Assembly (NCBI GenBank): GCA_905331475.1
Contig: CAJNYU010000033.1
Coordinates: forward strand, 236,353-300,352
Length of the DNA: 64,000 nt
Reading direction: 5' to 3'
Source: Rotaria socialis
Taxonomy: Eukaryota; Rotifera; Eurotatoria; Philodinida; Philodinidae
Shown here in pieces: positions 1 through 13,999 of this stretch. The notes under the pieces were generated by a model. It searched no databases. It saw only the letters and a program-made list of their open reading frames with translations, and was not told where the DNA came from. The translations under genes and the position numbers were made by a program. The stretch's first letter is position 1, and each line of letters begins with the position of its first letter.

Positions 1-33
1 ACGAAAATTTTCTCGTTTTTCTTTTCTTCGTAG

Positions 34-3000
34 ATTGCTGATGTACTTCAAGGTAATATCAATGAAGCAAGTACTGATAAAAAATGGAAAATAGGTGAAC
101 TTGAATTTGAATGTTTAATGCGAATTTTGGATAATGCTGGTTTTCGTACGGGTTATGTCTATCGTCAACCATTGATTCGTACTATTGATAAGAGTGCAAC
201 ATTTAAAGATGTTGAAGTACCACCAGCGGCTTCATCAGCAACATCGTTTGTTGATGCAGGACAAACACAAACTGAACCTTAGTAAGTTATCAATGTTAAT
301 TGTTATTCTTTCTTCAAACCAAAGAGAAAAAGAAAGAAAATCTAACACTTTGTTTGTTTTAGTTCACCATCACGTCAAGCTCAATGTACAACTGAATGGC
401 GAAATTCACCAAATGCTTATTTAAGGCAAGAAATTGAAGAAACAGGAACACTAAATCCAAAAAAAGTTACGAAGGTAAATTAAATTGAGCAATCCTTTGC
501 AGTTGTGTTCTTTTTTTTGCGCGAATGTTATCAAACCAATATCAGGATAGAGTCTCAAAACTTATTTTTATGACATTTAAGAGATCAATATTGATCTCAA
601 TTCTCACACCGAAAATTTTAGTCTTACAAAAGCGAATAAATGCTATCTCATGCGATAGATACAGGACAATTCCATAATATCCAGATTATAGGGCAACTAT
701 GAAGTTTCTGTCCATTAGAACGACACAAGTAGATGATAAATATTAACCTCTTGTAATCTCGATTCTGATTGATGACGAAATAATATTACTCGAATGAAAA
801 TTGAGCTTTAGAGGATGGATGTAAATTTCATCTGAATAAACTTTTCAATAGGATCAATGATAAATTTCGATAACATAAAAGAAAAACAATGATTGAATAT
901 GTATTTTTAGTGGGTACCAGATACTGGTTTAAAACATTCGACACCCATTAAAATTGATACAAAACATCAATTTGCACCAAGTAATGTTAATCCAAAAGAA
1001 CTTAAAAATCATCAAAAACAAATGAAAGATGATCGTTTTAATGAAAAAATATCTGCTGGTTATCAATCGAAAATTCTTGAGAATGTCGGTTGGGAAGATC
1101 TTACGCAAATGAAAGTAAACACAATCTCAGGTTTTAGAGAATAACTTTTGCTATTAAAAACAAATTCATTAAGGAGCCGCATCAATCGTCGTCAGAACCA
1201 ATTGTAGTTGTTGGTGCTGCATCCAAAGGTATTATTAAACGTGACCAACAAAATAATGCTATAGTTTATAAATCGTATTATGGTCAAAATCCATTTGCAC
1301 ACATGGATAATGATGAAATTGAAAAATACAAACGAGAAGTCGAACAAAATCAAATACGTCAACAAGGTTTGTTTTCATTGGATTAATTAACTTTTCGTTG
1401 TCGATATTTTCTTCATTCAGCATTGAAAAAAAATGCTCTACTCGATGAAATTCGAAAGGGTATATTATAAAGAAAGAAAAGGTTCACATATAAATATTTG
1501 ATTGATACACCTATCACTTTCACATTGATTGTTCCTCAGGGAACATAAATTTACAGATCAAAACTAACCATTTCTACATGAGAGGGTGTGAAAATATTTG
1601 TTTTCTCTTTTTTTAAATCAATAAGCATGGCTTTTTACATTTTGTCCTGCTTTAATAAGACTCATAAGTTTTCTATGCCAACTATCGGACAAATGTTTCT
1701 CGGGTTATGCTTTAATAAAACACAGCTTAGTTTTTCTCTTCAAGCCATTACATAAAAAAAAAGAACTAATTCAGTTTGTAATTCAATAGCTTATATTCAA
1801 TTTGCTCTTTCAAACGCATGAGCTATGTGATGATAATGTTTTCTTCTTTTTTTTCTTGTTTTGTTCCTAAATCTTTGAAATTAATTCAAATATTCTTATA
1901 CAGGTGGTGATTCTCATTATGATGATCAAGTTGATAGTTTCAATACAAGCGGCGGTGGCCGAGGTAAGTAACTGTATTCAGTCAATAGGCAATAATCTCT
2001 CTCTCTCTCTCTCTCCCTTGTTCTCTCTCGAATTTAAATCATTCAAAATAATTATAAATCGTGCATATCAGCCAGACGTATATAGACTGGCACTATTGAA
2101 AAAAAGTCCAGGCATAATGATGGACTGTTGGTTTCTATCGGTGCTGTTATGAATTTATGTCTGTTGTTCTTCTTTCCTTTTTTGTTTCTCTCATTTTTTT
2201 CTTCTTCAACTTTTGCGCGTTTTGTGTTCGCCCGAGAAAAGCGTCATTTTGTTTGACCGCCATCTGCTACATTACGTGTACGACTCTTGTGGTTCATTAT
2301 TATTCAACAATTTTGGTCAACTTATCCAATGAATCTTTACAAATGAAGCCAATCTCCAGCGACTAATTCAACAAGCCAAAAAGAAAACAGGTAAGATATG
2401 TGTGCACGTGTGTCTGTTTCGAAGTATACGAGAACTCTTTAAAGCGTTTTGAATTGCGAGAGAAGAAAAAAAAGGAACAGATAATGATAATAATCATTTT
2501 TTATTAAGACTAAATGTCAAGTGCCATTCTAACGAAAGTAAAGTGAAACTTTCCCTTTCGTTCTTTTCTTTAACTATGACCGAACACATATACATATATA
2601 CATACATACATACATGTATACGATTTACTACTATTTACTTTACTACACGCGTGGGGGTGAAAGATGTATGAATAGTTGGTCTGTTAGTTGAAGGTTTCAT
2701 TTCTTTTTCTTTCGTTTATATAATAGCGATTGTCATCAAAAAGTATAGCTAGAGTCAATTTAAAGCCTGAACAGATCGGTTAGCTTTTTTCCTTCTCTCT
2801 GTTGATTAATAAGAAGCCCTATAGGTTGCATAGAATTCGTATTTGTTTTTGTGGTATTGATCGTTAATTGGACGTATGTCTTGAGCATCATACGAATGAA
2901 TTGAAATTATTTATTCAATCAGATATTTGATTCTTCGTGTTTTTCTTTCGTGAAATTAGTCAATTCAATTGCCCACACACTTGTAACACTTCATTTGTCA

Positions 3001-6000
3001 TGGAATACATTAAATGTACGTGGTTTTCTTATAGCTATTTGAATATGATATAATCAACATTGGAAAAGTTTCTATTTGTCTCTTACTTTGAAACAAATAG
3101 GAGAGAATATTTATGAGTAGATGAACTTTTCATGAGAGCGTTGTACGGACATAGATTCAGGTGGTTTTTTTTTCGGTCAAACAAATTGAAAAATAGAGTG
3201 AGAAAAATAAAAAAAGCAGAGACTAATAGATTAAATATACAATTTATTAAATTTTACTGACAGATGAATAGTTTACACTATTGAATCGCTTTTATTTTCT
3301 AGTCAACTGATCATAGTGAGTAGTTTGTTTTAGATGTTCCAGTCTTCGTTGCGTAGATTACTATGTAGTGTAAGGGCACGAGAAAAAACTGATATGGACG
3401 TATTCAAATTATAAGAAGAACTTAGTTTTGAACTCTATTGTTATAAACGCATAGGTCTCTAGTCGAAGTCAGACAAACAACAACAACAGAGTTATTTCGT
3501 TGCTTAGAATGAATAATCGAATATCTATTGCCTATAGTAAAATATAATTCATCAATCAAGATCTTTTCTTTGCACGATTAAATCTCGAACAAGTAATATA
3601 TCATTTTGTGTTTGATTTAAGCCGACAAGTCAATGATTTTCGCATGATGAATATCGTGATCTCGATGGATGGTCAGATCTAAATTAAGCGAAGAAGCAGT
3701 TGTTGTTGTTATTGTTTTGTTCAAAACGGACAATTGTCTATCTCTAATAGAAGGAAACATAACGTAATACTTGATTAATTCATTATCGTGCCGTAAAAAG
3801 TCACAATCACGATGCTTATGCATCTTTCCTTCTCATTTTGACATGATGTAGTGATGACTAACGATGCCGACACTACTCTCTCGTTTCTTTTTCTCTTTTC
3901 CTCCTAAGGCATAATGGTGAGAAGAAAAAAGAATTGAGTGAACTAATCTCGGCGACGTTCGCGTTAAGTTAGCTTTACTTGAAGAGAAAGAACGAAGAAA
4001 TAAGGAGAGAACGAAACATAGTCAGGTAAATATAAAAATGAAAAAAAAGAAAAGCAGAAAAATTCGTTGTTGTACGTCGAGTAAGAGAAGAAACGAAAAA
4101 AGGAAGACGAAGGAAGCAAGTAACGACGCATACATATAAATTCTGACCAAACGTGTTAGTTGATGATGATAGTGATTGAAATAAGTATTACCGATGTTGT
4201 AAAAAAAGTTCAAGGCCATTGAAGAGTGTTAAAATGGAGGTATTGCATTTCTGTTTTTGATTTTTAAGTTTAGAAAAAAAAACAGAGAAGAAAAAGGAGA
4301 AAAGCATCACATGTTTATTGAAAAATTTCTTTTATTTTTGTTTATAGTTTAAATGCATCAACAGCCGACTCGTTCAGCACGAACACCACAACGACGAGCG
4401 CCATTGAATTCGTCATCAGGTGATTTGAGTGACTCATCATCAGTTCGTGCTACTGTTCCAAGTTCACATCAGCCTAGTGAATATCAATCCCCATTACATA
4501 TTATCCCATCGTCATCAACAACGTTGATGACAACTTCTCAACCAACACTTCAAGCACAAACGACAACTCAGGAAAATTTTCTTAGTCAACCATATCATTC
4601 AAAAACTGTTCCTTCATTTGCTGAAACACAACTTCTATCTATTTATTATCTTAATCGTAATATAACCAATCAGCCTATTGGTGGTGCAAATCGTGACAGT
4701 TGTATATTTATTGAACAACAAGAACGTAAACCAGTACGGTATAGTGCATCGTATGATCCATCAGCATCGACAAGATCGACACAAACATCACCACTATTAG
4801 CCTTAAAACAATTATCAACATATGGGTCAACATTAATCGTTGATTCAAGTCAACAATCTATAGGAACAAATAATCGTCTCTATGAACAACGTTTAAAAAT
4901 ACACTCTGGCAGTCAACGTTTAGCTAATAATCTAGCATTAATCAGTGAAACTGATATACCTTCGTCATCAAGTGAACTTGTTGAAGAATCTCGATATTCA
5001 TACGAAGAATATCTTATACACGTTGATGATAATCAAGAACAAAAAAAATTGATATCTTCATCAACACCAACTAGTGCATCGTCAGTCACTACAATTATTG
5101 CTCAACAATCTCCTCAACAGTCAACTCTTTCTCCGTCAAAACTAACAGAAAAAAAAATGCTTCATCCCGAAGAATTTGATTCTGATCGTACATCACGTTT
5201 GAGCGGTGATGACATTAATACACATTCATCGACTAGTAGTATGTCTGGCTCATTTACCAATCATGATTGGCCAACAGCAGGCGTCAATAATTCTTCGAAT
5301 CCTTCGAATAATTATCCGATTGTAAATACTCGTCAAACAATTGCAAATCAAACAACACGAATATCAAGTTGGCCACCTGCTCCAAATGAAGAACCACCGG
5401 TTGATACACCATTTGAAACATCCTTTATCTTAGATGAAAGCGATGAACAACGACGTCCATCTCGTGTTCAATTTGCTGAACAACTTGTTCGTGTTATACC
5501 ACCATCAGCTACGAATAGTCTTAGTGAAGAATCTACTGCTGCTGTGACACCACCACCACCAACAACAGCAAGAACAATGACGACAACGAGTTCTGCACCA
5601 GCTATAACACCTCGAACAAGTACTACTCGACCATATTCATCGAAAATACATGAACAAAACAATGATATGGACATTGAAGAAGATGATACAACAGCTACGA
5701 CAACGACATCCAGTAATCAAGAAGTAATAACTGGTCGTTTACAACGAACAAGTGGATTAACAAATCTTAATGAAGTTATGATGACTAGACCAACAGTAGT
5801 ACCACCACCACCACCACCACCTTCTGCTCCTCCTCCTCCTCCTCCTCCTGCTACTCCTCCAGCAACAGCCTCCGGTGTTGATCCTCGTCTTGTTCGTGAT
5901 CAACTACAAAGGCTTGATTATAAACTTGTTGTTGATACACGTCAGCCGAAAAATCAATCAAAATGGGTCAAAGATCATATGGATGCTGCTGATGTTCAAA

Positions 6001-9000
6001 AACTACCACTGCCACAATCCATAACAACAACAATACCGACCGGTTCAGGTCGAGTTGGTGCACTTCGTTCATTATTCGAACAACAAAGTGGCCGTTCATC
6101 TGATTCATCAACATTAAATAGTCCAACAGGGCAAATACGGCGAACCGATCCCGAAGAACGACCATCAAGACATGGTGATGAAATACGTTTTCGTATCAAA
6201 CAACCAAAATCTGCAACCATTCATCATGCTGAACCAGCTCAAATTATTCAACGTACAAAACAATCAACAAATAATGCATCTAGCGTAGTTCCATTAACAT
6301 GGGAGGATTTAGTTGGTGTTCAAGAAGAACATCAAAAACAATGGCGACCACAATATTCATCATATCCATTTGAACTTGATGAAATACAACAAATTATTGG
6401 TAAACGTATCAACTCACTTGATGATACTGGCTATTATTCACAAGTAAAAATAGACAACGTCTATTTTAGAACTTATTTTTATTTTTATTTTTTTTGTTTT
6501 TAAAGAATGATCATACATGGCGATGGAATGATATATTTTGGCGTAGTTTAACATCATTACAACATGATCAATTGAACCGTCTTCTACAGTCACGTTCGCG
6601 ACAAGATAGTGGTGATACACAGATTAATGAACATAGCGATCGTTCAGCTTATCAAGGTGACTCAGAAGATAATACACCAAAATTCAATAATAACAGTCGA
6701 CGAATACGTTCACAAAATTCATCTGAAGAAAATCTTGCACCAACAACTATTACTCGAACAATTGTCGAAGAAACAAAACGTATACAATCGACTATCAACG
6801 ATCCAGGTTTAACTGTCAGTGTAACTGGTGCTGGGGCATGGCAACAACAAAAACAACCAACAGCATCAACCGGTATTGGTAAATATACTGAAACAAGTAC
6901 TATACATGAAAATCATCCATCTATCAGTGTATTTGGTTCAACACCAAATGGAAATTATGCAAGAGTTGGCTCACAAGAATCTATTGCATCATCAACTATT
7001 CAACCGCAATCATTTACGAATAAAAAGCCCGATAATCAAATGACCATTATTGAATCTGGTTATAATTCGGCCGATGAACCACTGCAGCAACAACAACAAC
7101 AACAACAACAGCAACGAGCAAATCTATTTCGACCGAATTCAAGTACAATCATTGAAGAATCATCAACTTCACAGCATATGGATATACATAGTGGCATAGC
7201 TGGTCTAGTTGCTGGACCTAGTTCAGTTATCATATCATCCAATGATATACAACTACAAGAACAACCAATATATGAAAATCTTCGTCCAGAATTAATACGG
7301 CAACAATTAAGTGAACCTGATCTTGATCCTTTAAGTTATGAACAATTTATTTTTGATTATTTTTCAACATATGCAAAGCGTTTACGTAGTAACGAAAGAA
7401 CACTTATATTAATCATTGATGGGCAACAAATACAAATGCCACATATACGTGTACCTACAAATGATAGTTTAGTTCTATCGAGAAATGTCTATTTAGATGC
7501 CATCGATGAATATCCACCACCATTTGAAACTGAATCTGATCAATTAGTCATATTTATACATGGTGAAACTATTATTTTACCAGCTGATCGCTGGCTATTT
7601 TATAAAAGAAAATATCATAATGCACAATGGATAAATAAACTCGAGCGAATCAATCGACGTATACCAACAAATTTAATGCCTATTCTTCAAGATTGGCTTT
7701 CTGAACATACAACATTTTTACTTGAAAGAAATGAAATGAACGTTGACGGTTTTAATATACCATTGACAGGTAAATTAGGTCAACGTATATTGGATCTCTA
7801 TCAAATTTTTCAATTGCAATCAAATCAAAATTCTTTTTGGAATGAAATATTAAAATATTTAATTCGTACAGGTTATGTTTCATTCGATTCCGATGAACAA
7901 CTGATACGTATAGGAAATAGTGAACTCGATGCACAACGCATTCTATCATCTCAACCATCTCCATCACCAGAATTAATTGAACGCGTAGGCAATCTTCTAC
8001 GTTCATTAGATAATATACATTTTAATAATAGTAATGGTACATTAATACTAGATGAAAATTTTGTTATATCAAACGAATATATTCATGAGCTCTTTCAAGA
8101 ATATCAAGCCGGAGAAACACTAAATGCTAATCAAGTTGCTGACATACTTTTACATATATGTGACCGCGAAGAAGATCAAGACGGTCAATCAATTCTATTA
8201 TCATTGGATGGGCAAATTCTAAAATTGGCACCTCGCTCTACTATTATTGAAGAACAACAAATAGACGATGATGATGATGGTGATGAAGATGATGATGTTC
8301 TTATTCAGTGGCTATCTGATAATGCCCGATGGTCAACTGAAAACGGACAAGTATTTCTCTTACGTTATCGTACAATGCCCAATTATTTAATACGTATAAC
8401 AGGTGACGAGGGTTTACGTCTATCAAATCTTTTACATCGTCAAACTTTACATATGAATGATCTCTTAGATTGGCATAAAAAACATGTACAAATAGAACGA
8501 ATTGACAATTCTTTACGTATGATAATAAAACCAAATAGAAATATCGAGATTGATAGTTTACCTTTGGACGAGAATGAAAAAAAACGAGAAAAAGTAAAAT
8601 CTACCAATCAAAAAACTAGAAATACATTCGAACAACAAGAAGAAAAACCTTTAGTCTTTTTTGTTCCTTTTCATCAGCAAACTCAAAACGGCAACGAAGA
8701 AGAAAAAAGAGAAAAAGAAAATAATTACCAACATTCTACCTCTACTTCTTCTCTACTTCAACAAGAAGAACAGAAAAAAATAAAAACTAACGACAGCGAC
8801 GAAGAACGAGCCTTATTCCTTGAAAGTATTTCTTCACTATTGCACTTTGTCAATGCAAATGGTAGTAATGTTGGCACGCTCGAACTCATTCAAGGTCGTC
8901 GCTTAAGACTTTCGTTAACCAATAATTCTCCTTTTTCTCAACAACAACAACAACTTGAATTTAATGAAGCAGATACAAAACTACTTTACGAAGAGCTTGA

Positions 9001-12000
9001 TTTAGATATTGACGCTTGCGCCGAAAATTTAATCGATTTGGTATTTGATAGAACTGAATTCGACAACGATAAACAACATATTCTCATCTACTATCATAAT
9101 CAAATGTTGAAATTAAAGAATTTCAAACAAAAAGTTTTGCAACCTGCAGCTAAAAAACTTCGATTAACATCAAATAAAGTACCCACAGTTGAATCACCCA
9201 CACCGACATCTCTCAATGAAGAACATGTTGATACTCTAACACAATGGCTTGATCAATTGAATCGACAAGGCTTAATAACAATAACAGAACAAAACGATAT
9301 TGTCATTCTTCCTAATGGCGACGATGATCAACAACAAATTCTTATTAACCATGATGATGTTGATAAATATATGGAACATAAATTAAATGCAGCAACTCCA
9401 GGCGATGGAGGTGAAGTTATCGTTATGAATGATATAGCAAGAATTTTACTGCTATATAAATATGTTCATTTTTCCGAGGGACAATTAGTATTCGGTACTC
9501 AACATATAGCATTAGATCGTAATGAATTAATTTGGTTAAGATCTATTATACGTGGCGTTAGAATGGAAGAACTCAATCGCGAAACTGCAGTTGATTTATT
9601 CGATGGAGAAAATACACAAGCACTTCATATACCCTATGAACATATGCCACCAACAAATGATTCATATATTGTTGCTAATTATTTATATCAAAACGGAACT
9701 GTTCGATATGATATTGACACAGGAAATTATGCATATCGTTATATACCACCTGATATACCATTAGACGAAGATACTAATACACCTGAACGTATTGGCCAAC
9801 GACAAATACTCTCATCGCATATTCGTTATGTTCATGTTGATGAAGATAAAAAACTTATTGAATTAGAATTTATTCATGATCCAAATCATCGTTTAAAATT
9901 ACCATCACGTTGGTATCGTCAAGCTGCTGCTCATCGTTTCGAGCGTTCCTACATTATTGACATGCTACTTGCAAATGGCGGTACTATCGATCGGGATACA
10001 TTTACATTTAATGGTCGCAACTATTCTTTACAAGTTCCACGTGTAGCATCGACGTCGTCAGCTGGACCACCAGAAGCAACAAACCTTCACACACTAAAAT
10101 TATCATCAAAACAAAAACAAACTCTTATTCAAAGTTACGTTGAATTTATCAATAACCAAGATGGTATTAAACGTGATAATGTTAATACATTAATATTATT
10201 AGAAAATGAAACTGATGGTTCACAATTATATTTAACACCTGCACACAGCGATTATGTACATCGAAATCAGTATCGTCGACAAGATGTTATTAGTTTACTT
10301 AATAAACATGGTCAAATAAAACAAGATGAATTTGGCAATTGGTTATTATTTTATAATAATCAATATGTTCAAATTCCACCATCAATTATTCCAGCCGCAA
10401 TCAAAGAAAGTGTCTTACGTTCATCAGGTCAACGATTTGGTCGTCAAAATGCAACGGGTGATGAAGATGATAAACAATTTCGTGCTCGTTTAGCACAAGA
10501 AACTGAAAATGAATTTATTGAACGTTTTCATTCAACAATTGATTACATGTACAATACTGGTTTAATAACATGCAATAGACGTTTGAAATTGGTTGAAATT
10601 CATTGCTCAAATCAAACATTAAAAATACCAATTGATCAGCTGCGTTCAATAGTTGATTCACGTGTATTAAATTCATCTGTTGATAATCTATTACCATTTG
10701 AAAGTCAACAATTATCATATTGGCTATTAAAACATTCGGAGTCAATACGTAACACACGTGAGAGTTACATAGAATTAACACATAAACATAAGCAATATAA
10801 TTTGCCACCAATAAATCCTAATGCAAATCGTACTAAACCACAAACAGGCTTATCATCAACTACAAAACATTTTGGTTTAACATCAAAAGATCCAACATCA
10901 TTGTCACGAGTTGATTTGTCAACATCTCATAATCAAGATCGTTGTGCACGTCATTTGTTGGAAAAACTTGATGAATTTGGTGGTATTTATCTTGATGATG
11001 ATACACGTACACTTATTCTATCGATGGCACCTGATAAAAAACAACAGTTAATTATTCGCAATCCTACTATACCTGTTACAAGACAGACACTTACAGACTA
11101 TTTAATAAATCATGGTCGTTTTGCATTGAGTTCCGATCGTACAAATATTGAATATCGTCATTATGATGATGGAAGAGTATATCGTTTTAGTCCGTTTATA
11201 AACGATTGGATCAATGCATTTGATGAATCAAACGAACAACGTATTGTACGAGCGCTAGGTGACATTCTATCTTTAAATGGAAGATTTTTACAACGTGCCG
11301 ATCGACAAATAATAATATCGTTGAGAAATGGTGAACGTTTCATCATACCAAGTCATATTGGTTCACAATTAATTGGTCCTGTTAATGGACAAACCGTAGC
11401 TGAGTTACTTGTTGAATATGCTGATGATATACACGAAGAACAAGATGGAAAATATTTAGTTATAACACTTGGTGATAATACATTACGTTTACCACAACAA
11501 AGACAATTAATGTCATCGAAACCCATAAGAACACCAACAAAAACACCGGTTGATCCAAAATTAAAATTACTTTTTCCGTTTAATAAATCTTTAAGAGAAA
11601 TACAAAAAACTCCATCAACATCAACATTAAATTTTCTACCACCGGATGCATCCAATGGTTATGCTATGGATCCATTACTTATGCTTGCTAATTATATATA
11701 TCGTGCTGGTACGATCTATCAAGATGATCGTGGTCGTTTAGTTATTAAAATGAATGAAGATGAAATTGTTGTGCCACGTATCGAAGCAATCAATGCTATT
11801 GAAACAATAAATACATCGCCAAGTCGTACGGGTACTATAATAGCACGTTTAATTGATCGTATTGGTAGAGTGCAATCGAATAGAGCTGGTGGTTTAATAA
11901 TAACAATTGGTAAAAGTTCATTTGAAATACCGAAAGAATTAATCGATCGGGCTAATCAATTACATCGTGAAACTATTGATAAAGAAAATGATCTTTCAAT

Positions 12001-13959
12001 TAATGATCCCGATTTTGTGCAAGCAGGTTTGAACGGTTCAATGACATTAGCTGGTCGTTATACACGACCACCGGGGCCCACACTTTTGCCATCATTACGT
12101 TTATCGAAATCTGTCGGTAGTTTATCAACATTAGCAAATAGACATCCATGGTTTACTGATGATCAACAGATGCTCTATGCAAATGATGGTCGTGGTGATG
12201 CGAGATATTTAAATTTAGATAATTATCCATTATCATGGCAAAAAGAAGCACATAAACATGGTGTTGATTGTGAAGTACGGACACTACGTAATGTGGCACC
12301 ATACTTAAATGTATTAGGTTATGTTGAAAATGATCCGAAAAATGCTGTAACTATAAATGATTTAACACGTTTACATCCAGAAATGTTATCTCGTGGTAAA
12401 GTTACTGATGATCCATATTTAAAACAATTAGAAAATGATCGTGCACAAGTGCAAACTAAATTATGTCCAAAACCACGTATACTCGTTATACCCGATGATG
12501 AAACAATGTTATCATCAAATCGTAAAACACGTTTCTATGTACAATATATGTATGAAAATGATGCTGTACTCGGTGCCGATCCCGCCTATGTTATGATGTT
12601 GCCTAGTCGCTATCCTGTACGACCAACACAACCACAATTAATAGCACCGCATCATTATCGAGATATAACTTTACGCGGAGCACCTGTCTATGTTCATAAG
12701 AAAGGTGAAGGTGAAGTTTACTTTGAAAATCTTGCACAATATTTATCAACTGAACATCGTGATATATCACCACGTACCGTTCGTCGTATGCTAAATTTTT
12801 CAAAGCCTGATGAATATCTTGAATATTTAAGCAATAAAATGCCAGCAGCTGAAGCTGAACAACTCGTACGAGAAAGTGAAGAGCCCTTAGGTGAAATACC
12901 AACACGTTATAGTAACATAACAACAAGAACGAGTCGTGATGAACTAAATCGAATTGAGAATGAGGATGATGAAGAATTAGATGAAGATTTGGAAAATCAA
13001 TATCTTGAGAATGATAATCGACGACGAATTGTTTCACCACGCACTTATTATAATATACAAAACGATGCAACAAATACATTAGACGAACAACGTCGACCCT
13101 TAGTTGTATATCAAAATCTTCCGAATTCTTCATCACAACAACCACTATCAACAGTAACATCATCAACAATAAGAAAACTTATGGAACGAAGTCCATCAAC
13201 ATCAAGTCTTGGTTCAGACATGCTAATTGCTAATTCATTACCAACTCATCGTACTGTTTTTGATAATCCACCACCACCACCGCGCAATGATAGAAATCGG
13301 GGAATCACAACAATCATATCATCCAATCCGTTAAGTAGCCTTACTGATGAAAATTATGGTCGACCTGTTTTACGTGGTCCAGTCTAAAATATTTTTCTCT
13401 ATTTCGTCTGTTTTCCTCGTCTTCTTCTTTTTTCTTCCTATTCGTAAATCAATCATGTGAACAGTATATCTTCGTCTGTATATTAAAATCTGTTTTCTTT
13501 TCTTCTTCTACTCTTATCATATTTTTAATTTTGTTTTTAAATGCTATCGCGTTTGCTCTTGATTTTGATTTTGATTTTGATTCTTATTATAATCTTTATC
13601 TTAGTATGCGTCATTACTTTTACTTTCTCGACATTTAATTCTTCACTTCGTGCCATTTTTAATATTACACATTTGTCCAAACATAGAGTGCGTAATCTCG
13701 CTATAGGCTATCAGCGCCATTTCTCAATTTCTTTCGTTTTTCTTTTTTCTACTACCACAAGAAAAAGAAAAAAAACATAATTATATAGACGCCATATACA
13801 TCTTGTTATTTGTCTGTTTCGATACACTGTATTTTTTTTCCTTTTTTTGCATACTTTCAAGGTTAACATTAGTATTCAAGGCTCTTCACATAACATTTAT
13901 TGCTTGACTATTTATTTATAGGTGCGGCTCAATACGTAAAATAATGTCATGAAAAAGAA

Positions 13960-13999
<40 letters not shown>

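Noticed and set aside
2157..2366. 69-codon open frame in the adducin intron
   Set aside because: T-rich intron sequence; the only supported coding here is the small exon 2349-2390 in another frame.
4348..6443. Giant gene as an alternative 3' exon of adducin
   Set aside because: Phase-1 joining from 2390 to 4348 gives TAA at the second codon, so the long frame cannot be an adducin extension.
11161..11655. Two minus-strand open frames of 61 and 100 codons
   Set aside because: Antisense shadows of the same exon; no motif, no splice context.
12603..13169. 188-codon open frame on the minus strand
   Set aside because: It lies antisense to the giant gene's coding exon and has low-complexity V/L/H-rich composition, an expected shadow of D/Q/N-rich codons.
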